Shown here one piece after another: positions 12,401-27,400 of a stretch of DNA of 64,000 nucleotides. This DNA comes from Bimastos eiseni (lineage: Eukaryota; Annelida; Clitellata; Crassiclitellata; Lumbricidae). Numbering within the stretch: the stretch's first letter is position 1; each line of letters starts with the position of its first letter. A model generated the notes under the pieces. The model did no database searches and was not told the DNA's origin. It saw only the letters and a list, made by a program, of their open reading frames with translations. Made by a program: the position numbers and the translations under genes. The DNA is taken from NCBI GenBank assembly GCA_959347315.1, contig OY365822.1, positions 9,390,149 to 9,454,148 on the forward strand, read 5' to 3'.

Positions 12401-15400
12401 GGATTTGTCCAAATAACCAAGCAGAAATCAAGGTTTCAATATCTGGGAATATTACGCTGAACCCGGGTTCACCGTCACTTTATCGAGAAATTTGACATTC
12501 TCAAAACCAAATAATATTTATCCTCAGTCTGTGTGGAGGTATTGGCAGCAATATGCTGCATAGATATCTGGATTTGTCCAAATAACCAAGCAGAAATCAA
12601 GGTTTCAATATCTGGGAATATTACGCTGAACCCGGGTTCACCGTCACTTTATCGAGAAATTTGACATTCTCCAAACCAAATAATATTTATCCTCAGTCTG
12701 TGTGGAGGTACTGGCAGCAATATGCTGCATAGATATCTGGATTTGTCCAAATAACCAAGCAGAAATCAAGGTTTCAATATCTGGGAATATTACCCTGAAC
12801 CCGGGTTCACCGTCACTTTATCGAGAAATTTGACATTCTCCAAACCAAATAATATTTATCCTCAGTCTGTGTGGAGGTATTGGCAGCAATATGCTGAATA
12901 GATATCTGGATTTGCCTAAGTAACCAAGCAGAAATCAATGTTTCAAAATCTGGGAATATTACGCTGAACCCGGGTTCACCGTCACTTTATCGAGAAATTT
13001 GACATTCTCCAAACCAAATAATATTTATCCTCAGTCTGTGTGGAGGTATTGGCAGCAATATGCTGCATAGATATCTGGATTTGTCCAAATAACAAAGCAG
13101 AAATCAAGGTTTCAATATCTGGGAATATTACGCTGAACCCGGGTTCACCGTCACTTTATCGAGAAATTTGACATTCTCCAAACCAAATAATATTTATCCT
13201 CAGTCTGTGTGGAGGTACTGGCAGCAATATGCTGCATAGATATATGGATTTGTCCAAATAACCAAGCAGAAATCAAGGTTTCAATATCTCTGAATATTAC
13301 CCTGAACCCGGGTTCACCGTCACTTTATCGAGAAATTTGACATTCTCCAAACCAAATAATATTTATCCTCAGTCTGTGTGGAGGTATTGGCAGCAATATG
13401 CTGAATAGATATCTGGATTTGTCCAAATAACCAAGCAGAAATCAAGGTTTAAATATCTGGGAATATTACGCTGAACCCGGGTTCACCGTCACTTTATCGA
13501 GAAATTTGACATTCTCCAAACCAAATAATATTTATCCTCAGTCTGTGTGGAGGTATTGGCAGCAATATGCTGAATAGATATCTGGATTTGTCCAAATAAC
13601 CAAGCAGAAATCAAGGTTTCAATATCTGGGAATATTACGCTGAACCCGGGTTCACCGTCACTTTATCGAGAAATTGGACATTCTCAAAACCAAATAATAT
13701 TTATCCGCAGTCTGTGTGGAGGTATTGGCAGCAATATGCTGCATAGATATCTGGATTTGTCCAAATAACCAAGCAGAAATCAAGGTTTCAATATCTGGGA
13801 ATATTACGCTGAACCCGGGTTCACCGTCACTTTATCGAGAAATTTGACATTCTCAAAACCAAATAATATTTATCCTCAGTCTGTGTGGAGGTATTGGCAG
13901 CAATATGCTGAATAGATATCTGGATTTGTCCAAATAACCAAGCAGAAATCAAGGTTTCAATATCTGGGAATATTACGCTGGACCGGGTTCACCGTCACTT
14001 TATCGAGAAATTCGACATTTTCCATACCAAATAATATTTATCCTCAGTCTGTGTGGAGGTATTGGCAGCAATATGCTGAATAGATATCTGGATTTGTCCA
14101 AATAACCAAGCAGAAATCAAGGTTTCAATATCTGGGAATATTACGCTGAACCCGGGTTCACCGTCACTTTATCGAGAAATTTGACATTCTCCAAACCAAA
14201 TAATATTTATCCTCAGTCTGTGTGGAGGTATTGGCAGCAATATGCTGCATAGATATCTGGATTTGTCCAAATAACCAAGCAGAAATCAAGGTTTCAATAT
14301 CTGGGAATACTACCCTGAACCCGGGTTCACCGTCACTTTATCGAGAAATTTGACATTCTCAAAACCAAATAATATTTATCCTCAGTCTGTGTGGAGGTAT
14401 TGGCAGCAATATGCTGAATAGATATCTGGATTTGTCCAAATAACCAAGCAGAAATCAAGGTTTCAATATCTGGGAATATTACGCTGGACCCGGGTTCACC
14501 GTCACTTTATCGAGAAATTCGACATTTTCCATACCAAATGATATTTATCCTCAGTCTGTGTGGAGGTATTGGCAGCAATATGCTGAATAGATATCTGGAT
14601 TTGTCCAAATAACCAAGCAGAAATCAAGGTTTCAATATCTGGGAATATTACGCTGAACCCGGGTTCACCGTCACTTTATCGAGAAATTTGACATTCTCCA
14701 AACCAAATAATATTTATCCTCAGTCTGTGTGGAGGTATTGGCAGCAATATGCTGAATAGATATCTGGATTTGCCTAAGTAACCAAGCAGAAATCAATGTT
14801 TCAAAATCTGGGAATATTACGCTGAACCCCGGTTCACCGTCACATTATCGAGAAATTTGACATTCTCCAAACCAAATAATATTTATCCTCAGTCTGTGTG
14901 GAGGTATTGGCAGCAATATGCTGCATAGATATCTGGATTTGTCCAAATAACCAAGCAGAAATCAAGGTTTCAATATCTGGGAATATTACCCTGAACCCGG
15001 GTTCACCGTCACTTTATCGAGAAATTTGACATTCTCCAAACCAAATAATATTTATCCTCAGTCTGTGTGGAGGTATTGGCAGCAATATGCTGCATAGATA
15101 TCTGGATTTGTCCAAATAACCAAGCAGAAATCAAGGTTTCAATATCTGGGAATATTACGCTGAACCCGGGTTCACCGTCACTTTATCGAGAAATTTGACA
15201 TTCTCAAAACCAAATAATATTTATCCTCAGTCTGTGTGGAGGTATTGGCAGCAATATGCTGCATAGATATCTGGATTTGTCCAAATAACCAAGCAGAAAT
15301 CAAGGTTTCAATATCTGGGAATATTACGCTGAACCCGGGTTCACCGTCACTTTATCGAGAAATTTGACATTCTCCAAACCAAATAATATTTATCCTCAGT

Positions 15401-18400
15401 CTGTGTGGAGGTATTGGCAGCAATATGCTGCATAGATATCTGGATTTGTCCAAATAACCAGGCAGAAATCAAGGTTTCAATATCTGGGAATATTACCCTG
15501 AACCCGGGTTCACCGTCACTTTATCGAGAAATTTGACATTCTCCAAACCAAATAATATTTATCCTCAGTCTGTGTGGAGGTATTGGCAGCAATATGCTGC
15601 ATAGATATCTGGATTTGTCCAAATAACCAAGCAGAAATCAAGGTTTCAATATCTGGGAATATTACGCTGAACTTGGGTTCACCGTCACTTTATCGAGAAA
15701 TTTGACATTCTCCAAACCAAATAATATTTATCCTCAGTCTGTGTGGAGGTATTGGCAGCAATATGCTGCATAGATATCTGGATTTGTCCAAATAACCAAG
15801 CAGAAATCAAGGTTTCAATATCTGGGAATATTACGCTGAACCCGGGTTCACCGTCACTTTATCGAGAAATTTGACATTCTCAAAACCAAATAATATTTAT
15901 CCTCAGTCTGTGTGGAGGTATTGGCAGCAATATGCTGCATAGATATCTGGATTTGTCCAAATAACCAAGCAGAAATCAAGGTTTCAATATCTGGGAATAT
16001 TACGCTGAACCCGGGTTCACCGTCACTTTATCGAGAAATTTGACATTCTCCAAACCAAATAATATTTATCCTCAGTCTGTGTGAAGGTATTGGCAGCAAT
16101 ATGCTGAATAGATATCTGGATTTGTCCAAATAACCAAGCAGAAATCAAGGTTTCAATATCTGGGAATATTACCCTGAACCCGGGTTCACCGTCACTTTAT
16201 CGAGAAATTTGACATTCTCAAAACCAAATAATATTTATCCTCAGTCTGTGTGGAGGTATTGGCAGCAATATGCTGCATAGATATCTGGATTTGTCCAAAT
16301 AACCAAGCAGAAATCAAGGTTTCAATATCTGGGAATATTACGCTGAACCCGGGTTCACCGTCACTTTATCGAGAAATTCAACATTCTCCAAACCAAGTAA
16401 TATTTATCCTCAGTCTGTGTGGAGGTACTGGCAGCAATATGCTGAATAGATATTTGGATTTGTCCAAATAACCAAGCAGAAATCAAGGTTTCAATATCTG
16501 GGAATATTACGCTGAACCCGGGTTCACCGTCACTTTATCGAGAAATTTGACATTCTCCAAACCAAATAATATTTATCCTCAGTCTGTGTGGAGGTATTGG
16601 CAGCAATATGCTGAATAGATATCTGGATTTGCCTAAGTAACCAAGCAGAAATCAATGTTTCAAAATCTGGGAATATTACGCTGAACCCCGGTTCACCGTC
16701 ACATTATCGAGAAATTTGACATTCTCCAAACCAAATAATATTTATCCTCAGTCTGTGTGGAGGTATTGGCAGCAATATGCTGCATAGATATCTGGATTTG
16801 TCCAAATAACCAAGCAGAAATCAAGGTTTCAATATCTGGGAATATTACGCTGAACCCGGGTTCACCGTCACTTTATCGAGAAATTTGACATTCTCAAAAC
16901 CAAATAATATTTATCCTCAGTCTGTGTGGAGGTATTGGCAGCAATATGCTGCATAGATATCTGGATTTGTCCAAATAACCAAGCAGAAATCAAGGTTTCA
17001 ATATCTGGGAATATTACGCTGAACCCGGGTTCACCGTCACTTTATCGAGAAATTTGACATTCTCCAAACCAAATAATATTTATCCTCAGTCTGTGTGAAG
17101 GTATTGGCAGCAATATGCTGAATAGATATCTGGATTTGTCCAAATAACCAAGCAGAAATCAAGGTTTCAATATCTGGGAATATTACCCTGAACCCGGGTT
17201 CACCGTCACTTTATCGAGAAATTTGACATTCTCAAAACCAAATAATATTTATCCTCAGTCTGTGTGGAGGTATTGGCAGCAATATGCTGCATAGATATCT
17301 GGATTTGTCCAAATAACCAAGCAGAAATCAAGGTTTCAATATCTGGGAATATTACGCTGAACCCGGGTTCACCGTCACTTTATCGAGAAATTTGACATTC
17401 TCAAAACCAAATAATATTTATCCTCAGTCTGTGTGGAGGTACTGGCAGCAATATGCTGAATAGATATTTGGATTTGTCCAAATAACCAAGCAGAAATCAA
17501 GGTTTCAATATCTGGGAATATTACGCTGAACCCGGGTTCACCGTCACTTTATCGAGAAATTCAACATTCTCAAAACCAAATAATATTTATCCGCAGTCTG
17601 TGTGGAGGTATTGGCAGCAATATGCTGCATAGATATCTGGATTTGTCCAAATAACCAAGCAGAAATCAAGGTTTCAATATCTGGGAATATTACGCTGAAC
17701 CCGGGTTCACCGTCACTTTATCGAGAAATTTGACATTCTCAAAACCAAATAATATTTATCCTCAGTCTGTGTGGAGGTATTGGCAGCAATATGCTGAATA
17801 GATATCTGGATTTGTCCAAATAACCAAGCAGAAATCAAGGTTTCAATATCTGGGAATATTACGCTGGACCGGGTTCACCGTCACTTTATCGAGAAATTCG
17901 ACATTTTCCATACCAAATAATATTTATCCTCAGTCTGTGTGGAGGTATTGGCAGCAATATGCTGAATAGATATCTGGATTTGTCCAAATAACCAAGCAGA
18001 AATCAAGGTTTCAATATCTGGGAATATTACGCTGAACCCGGGTTCACCGTCACTTTATCGAGAAATTTGACATTCTCCAAACCAAATAATATTTATCCTC
18101 AGTCTGTGTGGAGGTATTGGCAGCAATATGCTGCATAGATATCTGGATTTGTCCAAATAACCAAGCAGAAATCAAGGTTTCAATATCTGGGAATACTACC
18201 CTGAACCCGGGTTCACCGTCACTTTATCGAGAAATTTGACATTCTCAAAACCAAATAATATTTATCCTCAGTCTGTGTGGAGGTATTGGCAGCAATATGC
18301 TGAATAGATATCTGGATTTGTCCAAATAACCAAGCAGAAATCAAGGTTTCAATATCTGGGAATATTACGCTGGACCCGGGTTCACCGTCACTTTATCGAG

Positions 18401-21400
18401 AAATTCGACATTTTCCATACCAAATGATATTTATCCTCAGTCTGTGTGGAGGTATTGGCAGCAATATGCTGAATAGATATCTGGATTTGTCCAAATAACC
18501 AAGCAGAAATCAAGGTTTCAATATCTGGGAATATTACGCTGAACCCGGGTTCACCGTCACTTTATCGAGAAATTTGACATTCTCCAAACCAAATAATATT
18601 TATCCTCAGTCTGTGTGGAGGTATTGGCAGCAATATGCTGAATAGATATCTGGATTTGCCTAAGTAACCAAGCAGAAATCAATGTTTCAAAATCTGGGAA
18701 TATTACGCTGAACCCCGGTTCACCGTCACATTATCGAGAAATTTGACATTCTCCAAACCAAATAATATTTATCCTCAGTCTGTGTGGAGGTATTGGCAGC
18801 AATATGCTGCATAGATATCTGGATTTGTCCAAATAACCAAGCAGAAATCAAGGTTTCAATATCTGGGAATATTACCCTGAACCCGGGTTCACCGTCACTT
18901 TATCGAGAAATTTGACATTCTCCAAACCAAATAATATTTATCCTCAGTCTGTGTGGAGGTATTGGCAGCAATATGCTGCATAGATATCTGGATTTGTCCA
19001 AATAACCAAGCAGAAATCAAGGTTTCAATATCTGGGAATATTACGCTGAACCCGGGTTCACCGTCACTTTATCGAGAAATTTGACATTCTCAAAACCAAA
19101 TAATATTTATCCTCAGTCTGTGTGGAGGTATTGGCAGCAATATGCTGCATAGATATCTGGATTTGTCCAAATAACCAAGCAGAAATCAAGGTTTCAATAT
19201 CTGGGAATATTACGCTGAACCCGGGTTCACCGTCACTTTATCGAGAAATTTGACATTCTCCAAACCAAATAATATTTATCCTCAGTCTGTGTGGAGGTAT
19301 TGGCAGCAATATGCTGCATAGATATCTGGATTTGTCCAAATAACCAGGCAGAAATCAAGGTTTCAATATCTGGGAATATTACCCTGAACCCGGGTTCACC
19401 GTCACTTTATCGAGAAATTTGACATTCTCCAAACCAAATAATATTTATCCTCAGTCTGTGTGGAGGTATTGGCAGCAATATGCTGCATAGATATCTGGAT
19501 TTGTCCAAATAACCAAGCAGAAATCAAGGTTTCAATATCTGGGAATATTACGCTGAACCCGGGTTCACCGTCACTTTATCGAGAAATTTGACATTCTCCA
19601 AACCAAATAATATTTATCCTCAGTCTGTGTGGAGGTATTGGCAGCAATATGCTGCATAGATATCTGGATTTGTCCAAATAACCAAGCAGAAATCAAGGTT
19701 TCAATATCTGGGAATATTACGCTGAACCCGGGTTCACCGTCACTTTATCGAGAAATTTGACATTCTCCAAACCAAATAATATTTATCCTCAGTCTGTGTG
19801 GAGGTATTGGCAGCAATATGCTGCATAGATATCTGGATTTGTCCAAATAACCAAGCAGAAATCAAGGTTTCAATATCTGGGAATATTACGCTGAACCCGG
19901 GTTCACCGTCACTTTATCGAGAAATTTGACATTCTCCAAACCAAATAATATTTATCCTCAGTCTGTGTGAAGGTATTGGCAGCAATATGCTGAATAGATA
20001 TCTGGATTTGTCCAAATAACCAAGCAGAAATCAAGGTTTCAATATCTGGGAATATTACCCTGAACCCGGGTTCACCGTCACTTTATCGAGAAATTTGACA
20101 TTCTCAAAACCAAATAATATTTATCCTCAGTCTGTGTGGAGGTATTGGCAGCAATATGCTGCATAGATATCTGGATTTGTCCAAATAACCAAGCAGAAAT
20201 CAAGGTTTCAATATCTGGGAATATTACGCTGAACCCGGGTTCACCGTCACTTTATCGAGAAATTCAACATTCTCCAAACCAAGTAATATTTATCCTCAGT
20301 CTGTGTGGAGGTACTGGCAGCAATATGCTGAATAGATATTTGGATTTGTCCAAATAACCAAGCAGAAATCAAGGTTTCAATATCTGGGAATATTACGCTG
20401 AACCCGGGTTCACCGTCACTTTATCGAGAAATTTGACATTCTCAAAACCAAATAATATTTATCCTCAGTCTGTGTGGAGGTATTGGCAGCAATATGCTGA
20501 ATAGATATCTGGATTTGCCTAAGTAACCAAGCAGAAATCAATGTTTCAAAATCTGGGAATATTACGCTGAACCCCGGTTCACCGTCACATTATCGAGAAA
20601 TTTGACATTCTCCAAACCAAATAATATTTATCCTCAGTCTGTGTGGAGGTATTGGCAGCAATATGCTGCATAGATATCTGGATTTGTCCAAATAACCAAG
20701 CAGAAATCAAGGTTTCAATATCTGGGAATATTACGCTGAACCCGGGTTCACCGTCACTTTATCGAGAAATTTGACATTCTCAAAACCAAATAATATTTAT
20801 CCTCAGTCTGTGTGGAGGTATTGGCAGCAATATGCTGCATAGATATCTGGATTTGTCCAAATAACCAAGCAGAAATCAAGGTTTCAATATCTGGGAATAT
20901 TACGCTGAACCCGGGTTCACCGTCACTTTATCGAGAAATTTGACATTCTCCAAACCAAATAATATTTATCCTCAGTCTGTGTGAAGGTATTGGCAGCAAT
21001 ATGCTGAATAGATATCTGGATTTGTCCAAATAACCAAGCAGAAATCAAGGTTTCAATATCTGGGAATATTACCCTGAACCCGGGTTCACCGTCACTTTAT
21101 CGAGAAATTTGACATTCTCAAAACCAAATAATATTTATCCTCAGTCTGTGTGGAGGTATTGGCAGCAATATGCTGCATAGATATCTGGATTTGTCCAAAT
21201 AACCAAGCAGAAATCAAGGTTTCAATATCTGGGAATATTACGCTGAACCCGGGTTCACCGTCACTTTATCGAGAAATTTGACATTCTCAAAACCAAATAA
21301 TATTTATCCTCAGTCTGTGTGGAGGTACTGGCAGCAATATGCTGAATAGATATTTGGATTTGTCCAAATAACCAAGCAGAAATCAAGGTTTCAATATCTG

Positions 21401-24400
21401 GGAATATTACGCTGAACCCGGGTTCACCGTCACTTTATCGAGAAATTCAACATTCTCCAAACCAAGTAATATTTATCCTCAGTCTGTGTGGAGGTACTGG
21501 CAGCAATATGCTGAATAGATATTTGGATTTGTCCAAATAACCAAGCAGAAATCAAGGTTTCAATATCTGGGAATATTACGCTGAACCCGGGTTCACCGTC
21601 ACTTTATCGAGAAATTTGACATTCTCCAAACCAAATAATATTTATCCTCAGTCTGTGTGGACCTATTGGCAGCAATATGCTGAATAGATATCTGGATTTG
21701 CCTAAGTAACCAAGCAGAAATCAAGGTTTCAATATCTGGGAATATTACGCTGAACCCGGGTTCACCGTCACTTTATCGAGAAATTTGACATTCTCAAAAC
21801 CAAATAATATTTATCCGCAGTCTGTGTGGAGGTACTGGCAGCAATATGCTGCATAGATATCTGGATTTGTCCAAAAAACCAAGCAGAAATCAAGGTTTCA
21901 ATATCTGGGAATATTACGCTGAACCCGGGTTCACCGTCACTTTATCGAGAAATTTGACATTCTCAAAACCAAATAATATTTATCCTCAGTCTGTGTGGAG
22001 GTATTGGCAGCAATATGCTGCATAGATATCTGGATTTGTCCAAATAACCAAGCAGAAATCAAGGTTTCAATCAATATCTGGGAATATTACGCTGAACCCG
22101 GGTTCACCGTCACTTTATCGAGAAATTTGACATTCTCCAAACCAAATAATATTTATCCTCAGTCTGTGTGGAGGTATTGGCAGCAATATGCTGAATAGAT
22201 ATCTGGATTTGTCCAAATAACCAAGCAGAAATCAAGGTTTCAATATCTGGGAATATTACGCTGGACCCGGGTTCACCGTCACATTATCGAGAAATTTGAC
22301 ATTCTCCAAACCAAATAATATTTATCCTCAGTCTGTGTGGAGGTATTGGCAGCAATATGCTGAATAGATATCTGGATTTGTCCAAATAACCAAGCAGAAA
22401 TCAAGGTTTCAACATCTGGGAATATTACGCTGAACCCAGGTTCACCGTCACTTTAACGAGAAATTTGACATTCTCCAAACTAAATAATATTTATCCTCAG
22501 TCTGTGTGGAGGTATTGGCAGCAATATGCTGAATAGATATCTGGATTTGTCCAAATAACCAAGCAGAAATCAAGGTTTCAATATCTGGGAATATTACGCT
22601 GGACCCGGGTTCACCGTCACTTTATCGAGAAATTCGACATTTTCCATACCAAATAATATTTATCCTCAGTCTGTGTGGAGGTATTGGCAGCAATATGCTG
22701 AATAGATATCTGGATTTGTCCAAATAACCAAGCAGAAATCAAGGTTTCAATATCTGGGAATATTACGCTGAACCCGGGTTCACCGTCACTTTATCGAGAA
22801 ATTTGACATTCTCCAAACCAAATAATATTTATCCTCAGTCTGTGTGGAGGTATTGGCAGCAATATGCTGCATAGATATCTGGATTTGTCCAAATAACCAA
22901 GCAGAAATCAAGGTTTCAATATCTGGGAATACTACCCTGAACCCGGGTTCACCGTCACTTTATCGAGAAATTTGACATTCTCAAAACCAAATAATATTTA
23001 TCCTCAGTCTGTGTGGAGGTATTGGCAGCAATATGCTGCATAGATATCTGGATTTGTCCAAATAACCAAGCAGAAATCAAGGTTTCAATATCTGGGAATA
23101 TTACGCTGAACCCGGGTTCACCGTCACTTTATCGAGAAATTTGACATTCTCAAAACCAAATAATATTTATCCTCAGTCTGTGTGGAGGTATTGGCAGCAA
23201 TATGCTGCATAGATATCTGGATTTGTCCAAATAACCAAGCAGAAATCAAGGTTTCAATATCTGGGAATATTACGCTGAACCCGGGTTCACCGTCACTTTA
23301 TCGAGAAATTTGACATTCTCCAAACCAAATAATATTTATCCTCAGTCTGTGTGGAGGTATTGGCAGCAATATGCTGCATAGATATCTGGATTTGTCCAAA
23401 TAACCAGGCAGAAATCAAGGTTTCAATATCTGGGAATATTACCCTGAACCCGGGTTCACCGTCACTTTATCGAGAAATTTGACATTCTCCAAACCAAATA
23501 ATATTTATCCTCAGTCTGTGTGGAGGTATTGGCAGCAATATGCTGCATAGATATCTGGATTTGTCCAAATAACCAAGCAGAAATCAAGGTTTCAATATCT
23601 GGGAATATTACGCTGAACTTGGGTTCACCGTCACTTTATCGAGAAATTTGACATTCTCCAAACCAAATAATATTTATCCTCAGTCTGTGTGGAGGTATTG
23701 GCAGCAATATGCTGCATAGATATCTGGATTTGTCCAAATAACCAAGCAGAAATCAAGGTTTCAATATCTGGGAATATTACGCTGAACCCGGGTTCACCGT
23801 CACTTTATCGAGAAATTTGACATTCTCCAAACCAAATAATATTTATCCTCAGTCTGTGTGGAGGTATTGGCAGCAATATGCTGCATAGATATCTGGATTT
23901 GTCCAAATAACCAAGCAGAAATCAAGGTTTCAATATCTGGGAATATTACGCTGAACCCGGGTTCACCGTCACTTTATCGAGAAATTTGACATTCTCCAAA
24001 CCAAATAATATTTATCCTCAGTCTGTGTGAAGGTATTGGCAGCAATATGCTGAATAGATATCTGGATTTGTCCAAATAACCAAGCAGAAATCAAGGTTTC
24101 AATATCTGGGAATATTACCCTGAACCCGGGTTCACCGTCACTTTATCGAGAAATTTGACATTCTCAAAACCAAATAATATTTATCCTCAGTCTGTGTGGA
24201 GGTATTGGCAGCAATATGCTGCATAGATATCTGGATTTGTCCAAATAACCAAGCAGAAATCAAGGTTTCAATATCTGGGAATATTACGCTGAACCCGGGT
24301 TCACCGTCACTTTATCGAGAAATTTGACATTCTCAAAACCAAATAATATTTATCCTCAGTCTGTGTGGAGGTACTGGCAGCAATATGCTGAATAGATATT

Positions 24401-27400
24401 TGGATTTGTCCAAATAACCAAGCAGAAATCAAGGTTTCAATATCTGGGAATATTACGCTGAACCCGGGTTCACCGTCACTTTATCGAGAAATTCAACATT
24501 CTCCAAACCAAGTAATATTTATCCTCAGTCTGTGTGGAGGTACTGGCAGCAATATGCTGAATAGATATTTGGATTTGTCCAAATAACCAAGCAGAAATCA
24601 AGGTTTCAATATCTGGGAATATTACGCTGAACCCGGGTTCACCGTCACTTTATCGAGAAATTTGACATTCTCCAAACCAAATAATATTTATCCTCAGTCT
24701 GTGTGGAGGTATTGGCAGCAATATGCTGAATAGATATCTGGATTTGCCTAAGTAACCAAGCAGAAATCAATGTTTCAAAATCTGGGAATATTACGCTGAA
24801 CCCCGGTTCACCGTCACATTATCGAGAAATTTGACATTCTCCAAACCAAATAATATTTATCCTCAGTCTGTGTGGAGGTATTGGCAGCAATATGCTGCAT
24901 AGATATCTGGATTTGTCCAAATAACCAAGCAGAAATCAAGGTTTCAATATCTGGGAATATTACGCTGAACCCGGGTTCACCGTCACTTTATCGAGAAATT
25001 TGACATTCTCAAAACCAAATAATATTTATCCTCAGTCTGTGTGGAGGTATTGGCAGCAATATGCTGCATAGATATCTGGATTTGTCCAAATAACCAAGCA
25101 GAAATCAAGGTTTCAATATCTGGGAATATTACGCTGAACCCGGGTTCACCGTCACTTTATCGAGAAATTTGACATTCTCCAAACCAAATAATATTTATCC
25201 TCAGTCTGTGTGAAGGTATTGGCAGCAATATGCTGAATAGATATCTGGATTTGTCCAAATAACCAAGCAGAAATCAAGGTTTCAATATCTGGGAATATTA
25301 CCCTGAACCCGGGTTCACCGTCACTTTATCGAGAAATTTGACATTCTCAAAACCAAATAATATTTATCCTCAGTCTGTGTGGAGGTATTGGCAGCAATAT
25401 GCTGCATAGATATCTGGATTTGTCCAAATAACCAAGCAGAAATCAAGGTTTCAATATCTGGGAATATTACGCTGAACCCGGGTTCACCGTCACTTTATCG
25501 AGAAATTTGACATTCTCAAAACCAAATAATATTTATCCTCAGTCTGTGTGGAGGTACTGGCAGCAATATGCTGAATAGATATTTGGATTTGTCCAAATAA
25601 CCAAGCAGAAATCAAGGTTTCAATATCTGGGAATATTACGCTGAACCCGGGTTCACCGTCACTTTATCGAGAAATTCAACATTCTCCAAACCAAGTAATA
25701 TTTATCCTCAGTCTGTGTGGAGGTACTGGCAGCAATATGCTGAATAGATATTTGGATTTGTCCAAATAACCAAGCAGAAATCAAGGTTTCAATATCTGGG
25801 AATATTACGCTGAACCCGGGTTCACCGTCACTTTATCGAGAAATTTGACATTCTCCAAACCAAATAATATTTATCCTCAGTCTGTGTGGACCTATTGGCA
25901 GCAATATGCTGAATAGATATCTGGATTTGCCTAAGTAACCAAGCAGAAATCAAGGTTTCAATATCTGGGAATATTACGCTGAACCCGGGTTCACCGTCAC
26001 TTTATCGAGAAATTTGACATTCTCAAAACCAAATAATATTTATCCGCAGTCTGTGTGGAGGTACTGGCAGCAATATGCTGCATAGATATCTGGATTTGTC
26101 CAAAAAACCAAGCAGAAATCAAGGTTTCAATATCTGGGAATATTACGCTGAACCCGGGTTCACCGTCACTTTATCGAGAAATTTGACATTCTCAAAACCA
26201 AATAATATTTATCCTCAGTCTGTGTGGAGGTATTGGCAGCAATATGCTGCATAGATATCTGGATTTGTCCAAATAACCAAGCAGAAATCAAGGTTTCAAT
26301 CAATATCTGGGAATATTACGCTGAACCCGGGTTCACCGTCACTTTATCGAGAAATTTGACATTCTCCAAACCAAATAATATTTATCCTCAGTCTGTGTGG
26401 AGGTATTGGCAGCAATATGCTGAATAGATATCTGGATTTGTCCAAATAACCAAGCAGAAATCAAGGTTTCAATATCTGGGAATATTACGCTGGACCCGGG
26501 TTCACCGTCACATTATCGAGAAATTTGACATTCTCCAAACCAAATAATATTTATCCTCAGTCTGTGTGGAGGTATTGGCAGCAATATGCTGAATAGATAT
26601 CTGGATCTGTCCAAATAACCAAGCAGAAATCAAGGTTTCAATATCTGGGAATATTACGCTGAACCCGGGTTCACCGTCACTTTATCGAGAAATTTGACAT
26701 TCTCCAAACCAAATAATATTTATCCTCAGTCTGTGTGGAGGTATTGGCAGCAATATGCTGAATAGATATCTGGATTTGTCCAAATAACCAAGCAGAAATC
26801 AAGGTTTCAACATCTGGGAATATTACGCTGAACCCAGGTTCACCGTCACTTTAACGAGAAATTTGACATTCTCCAAACTAAATAATATTTATCCTCAGTC
26901 TGTGTGGAGGTATTGGCAGCAATATGCTGAATAGATATCTGGATTTGTCCAAATAACCAAGCAGAAATCAAGGTTTCAATATCTGGGAATATTACGCTGG
27001 ACCCGGGTTCACCGTCACTTTATCGAGAAATTCGACATTTTCCATACCAAATAATATTTATCCTCAGTCTGTGTGGAGGTATTGGCAGCAATATGCTGAA
27101 TAGATATCTGGATTTGTCCAAATAACCAAGCAGAAATCAAGGTTTCAATATCTGGGAATATTACGCTGAACCCGGGTTCACCGTCACTTTATCGAGAAAT
27201 TTGACATTCTCCAAACCAAATAATATTTATCCTCAGTCTGTGTGGAGGTATTGGCAGCAATATGCTGCATAGATATCTGGATTTGTCCAAATAACCAAGC
27301 AGAAATCAAGGTTTCAATATCTGGGAATACTACCCTGAACCCGGGTTCACCGTCACTTTATCGAGAAATTTGACATTCTCAAAACCAAATAATATTTATC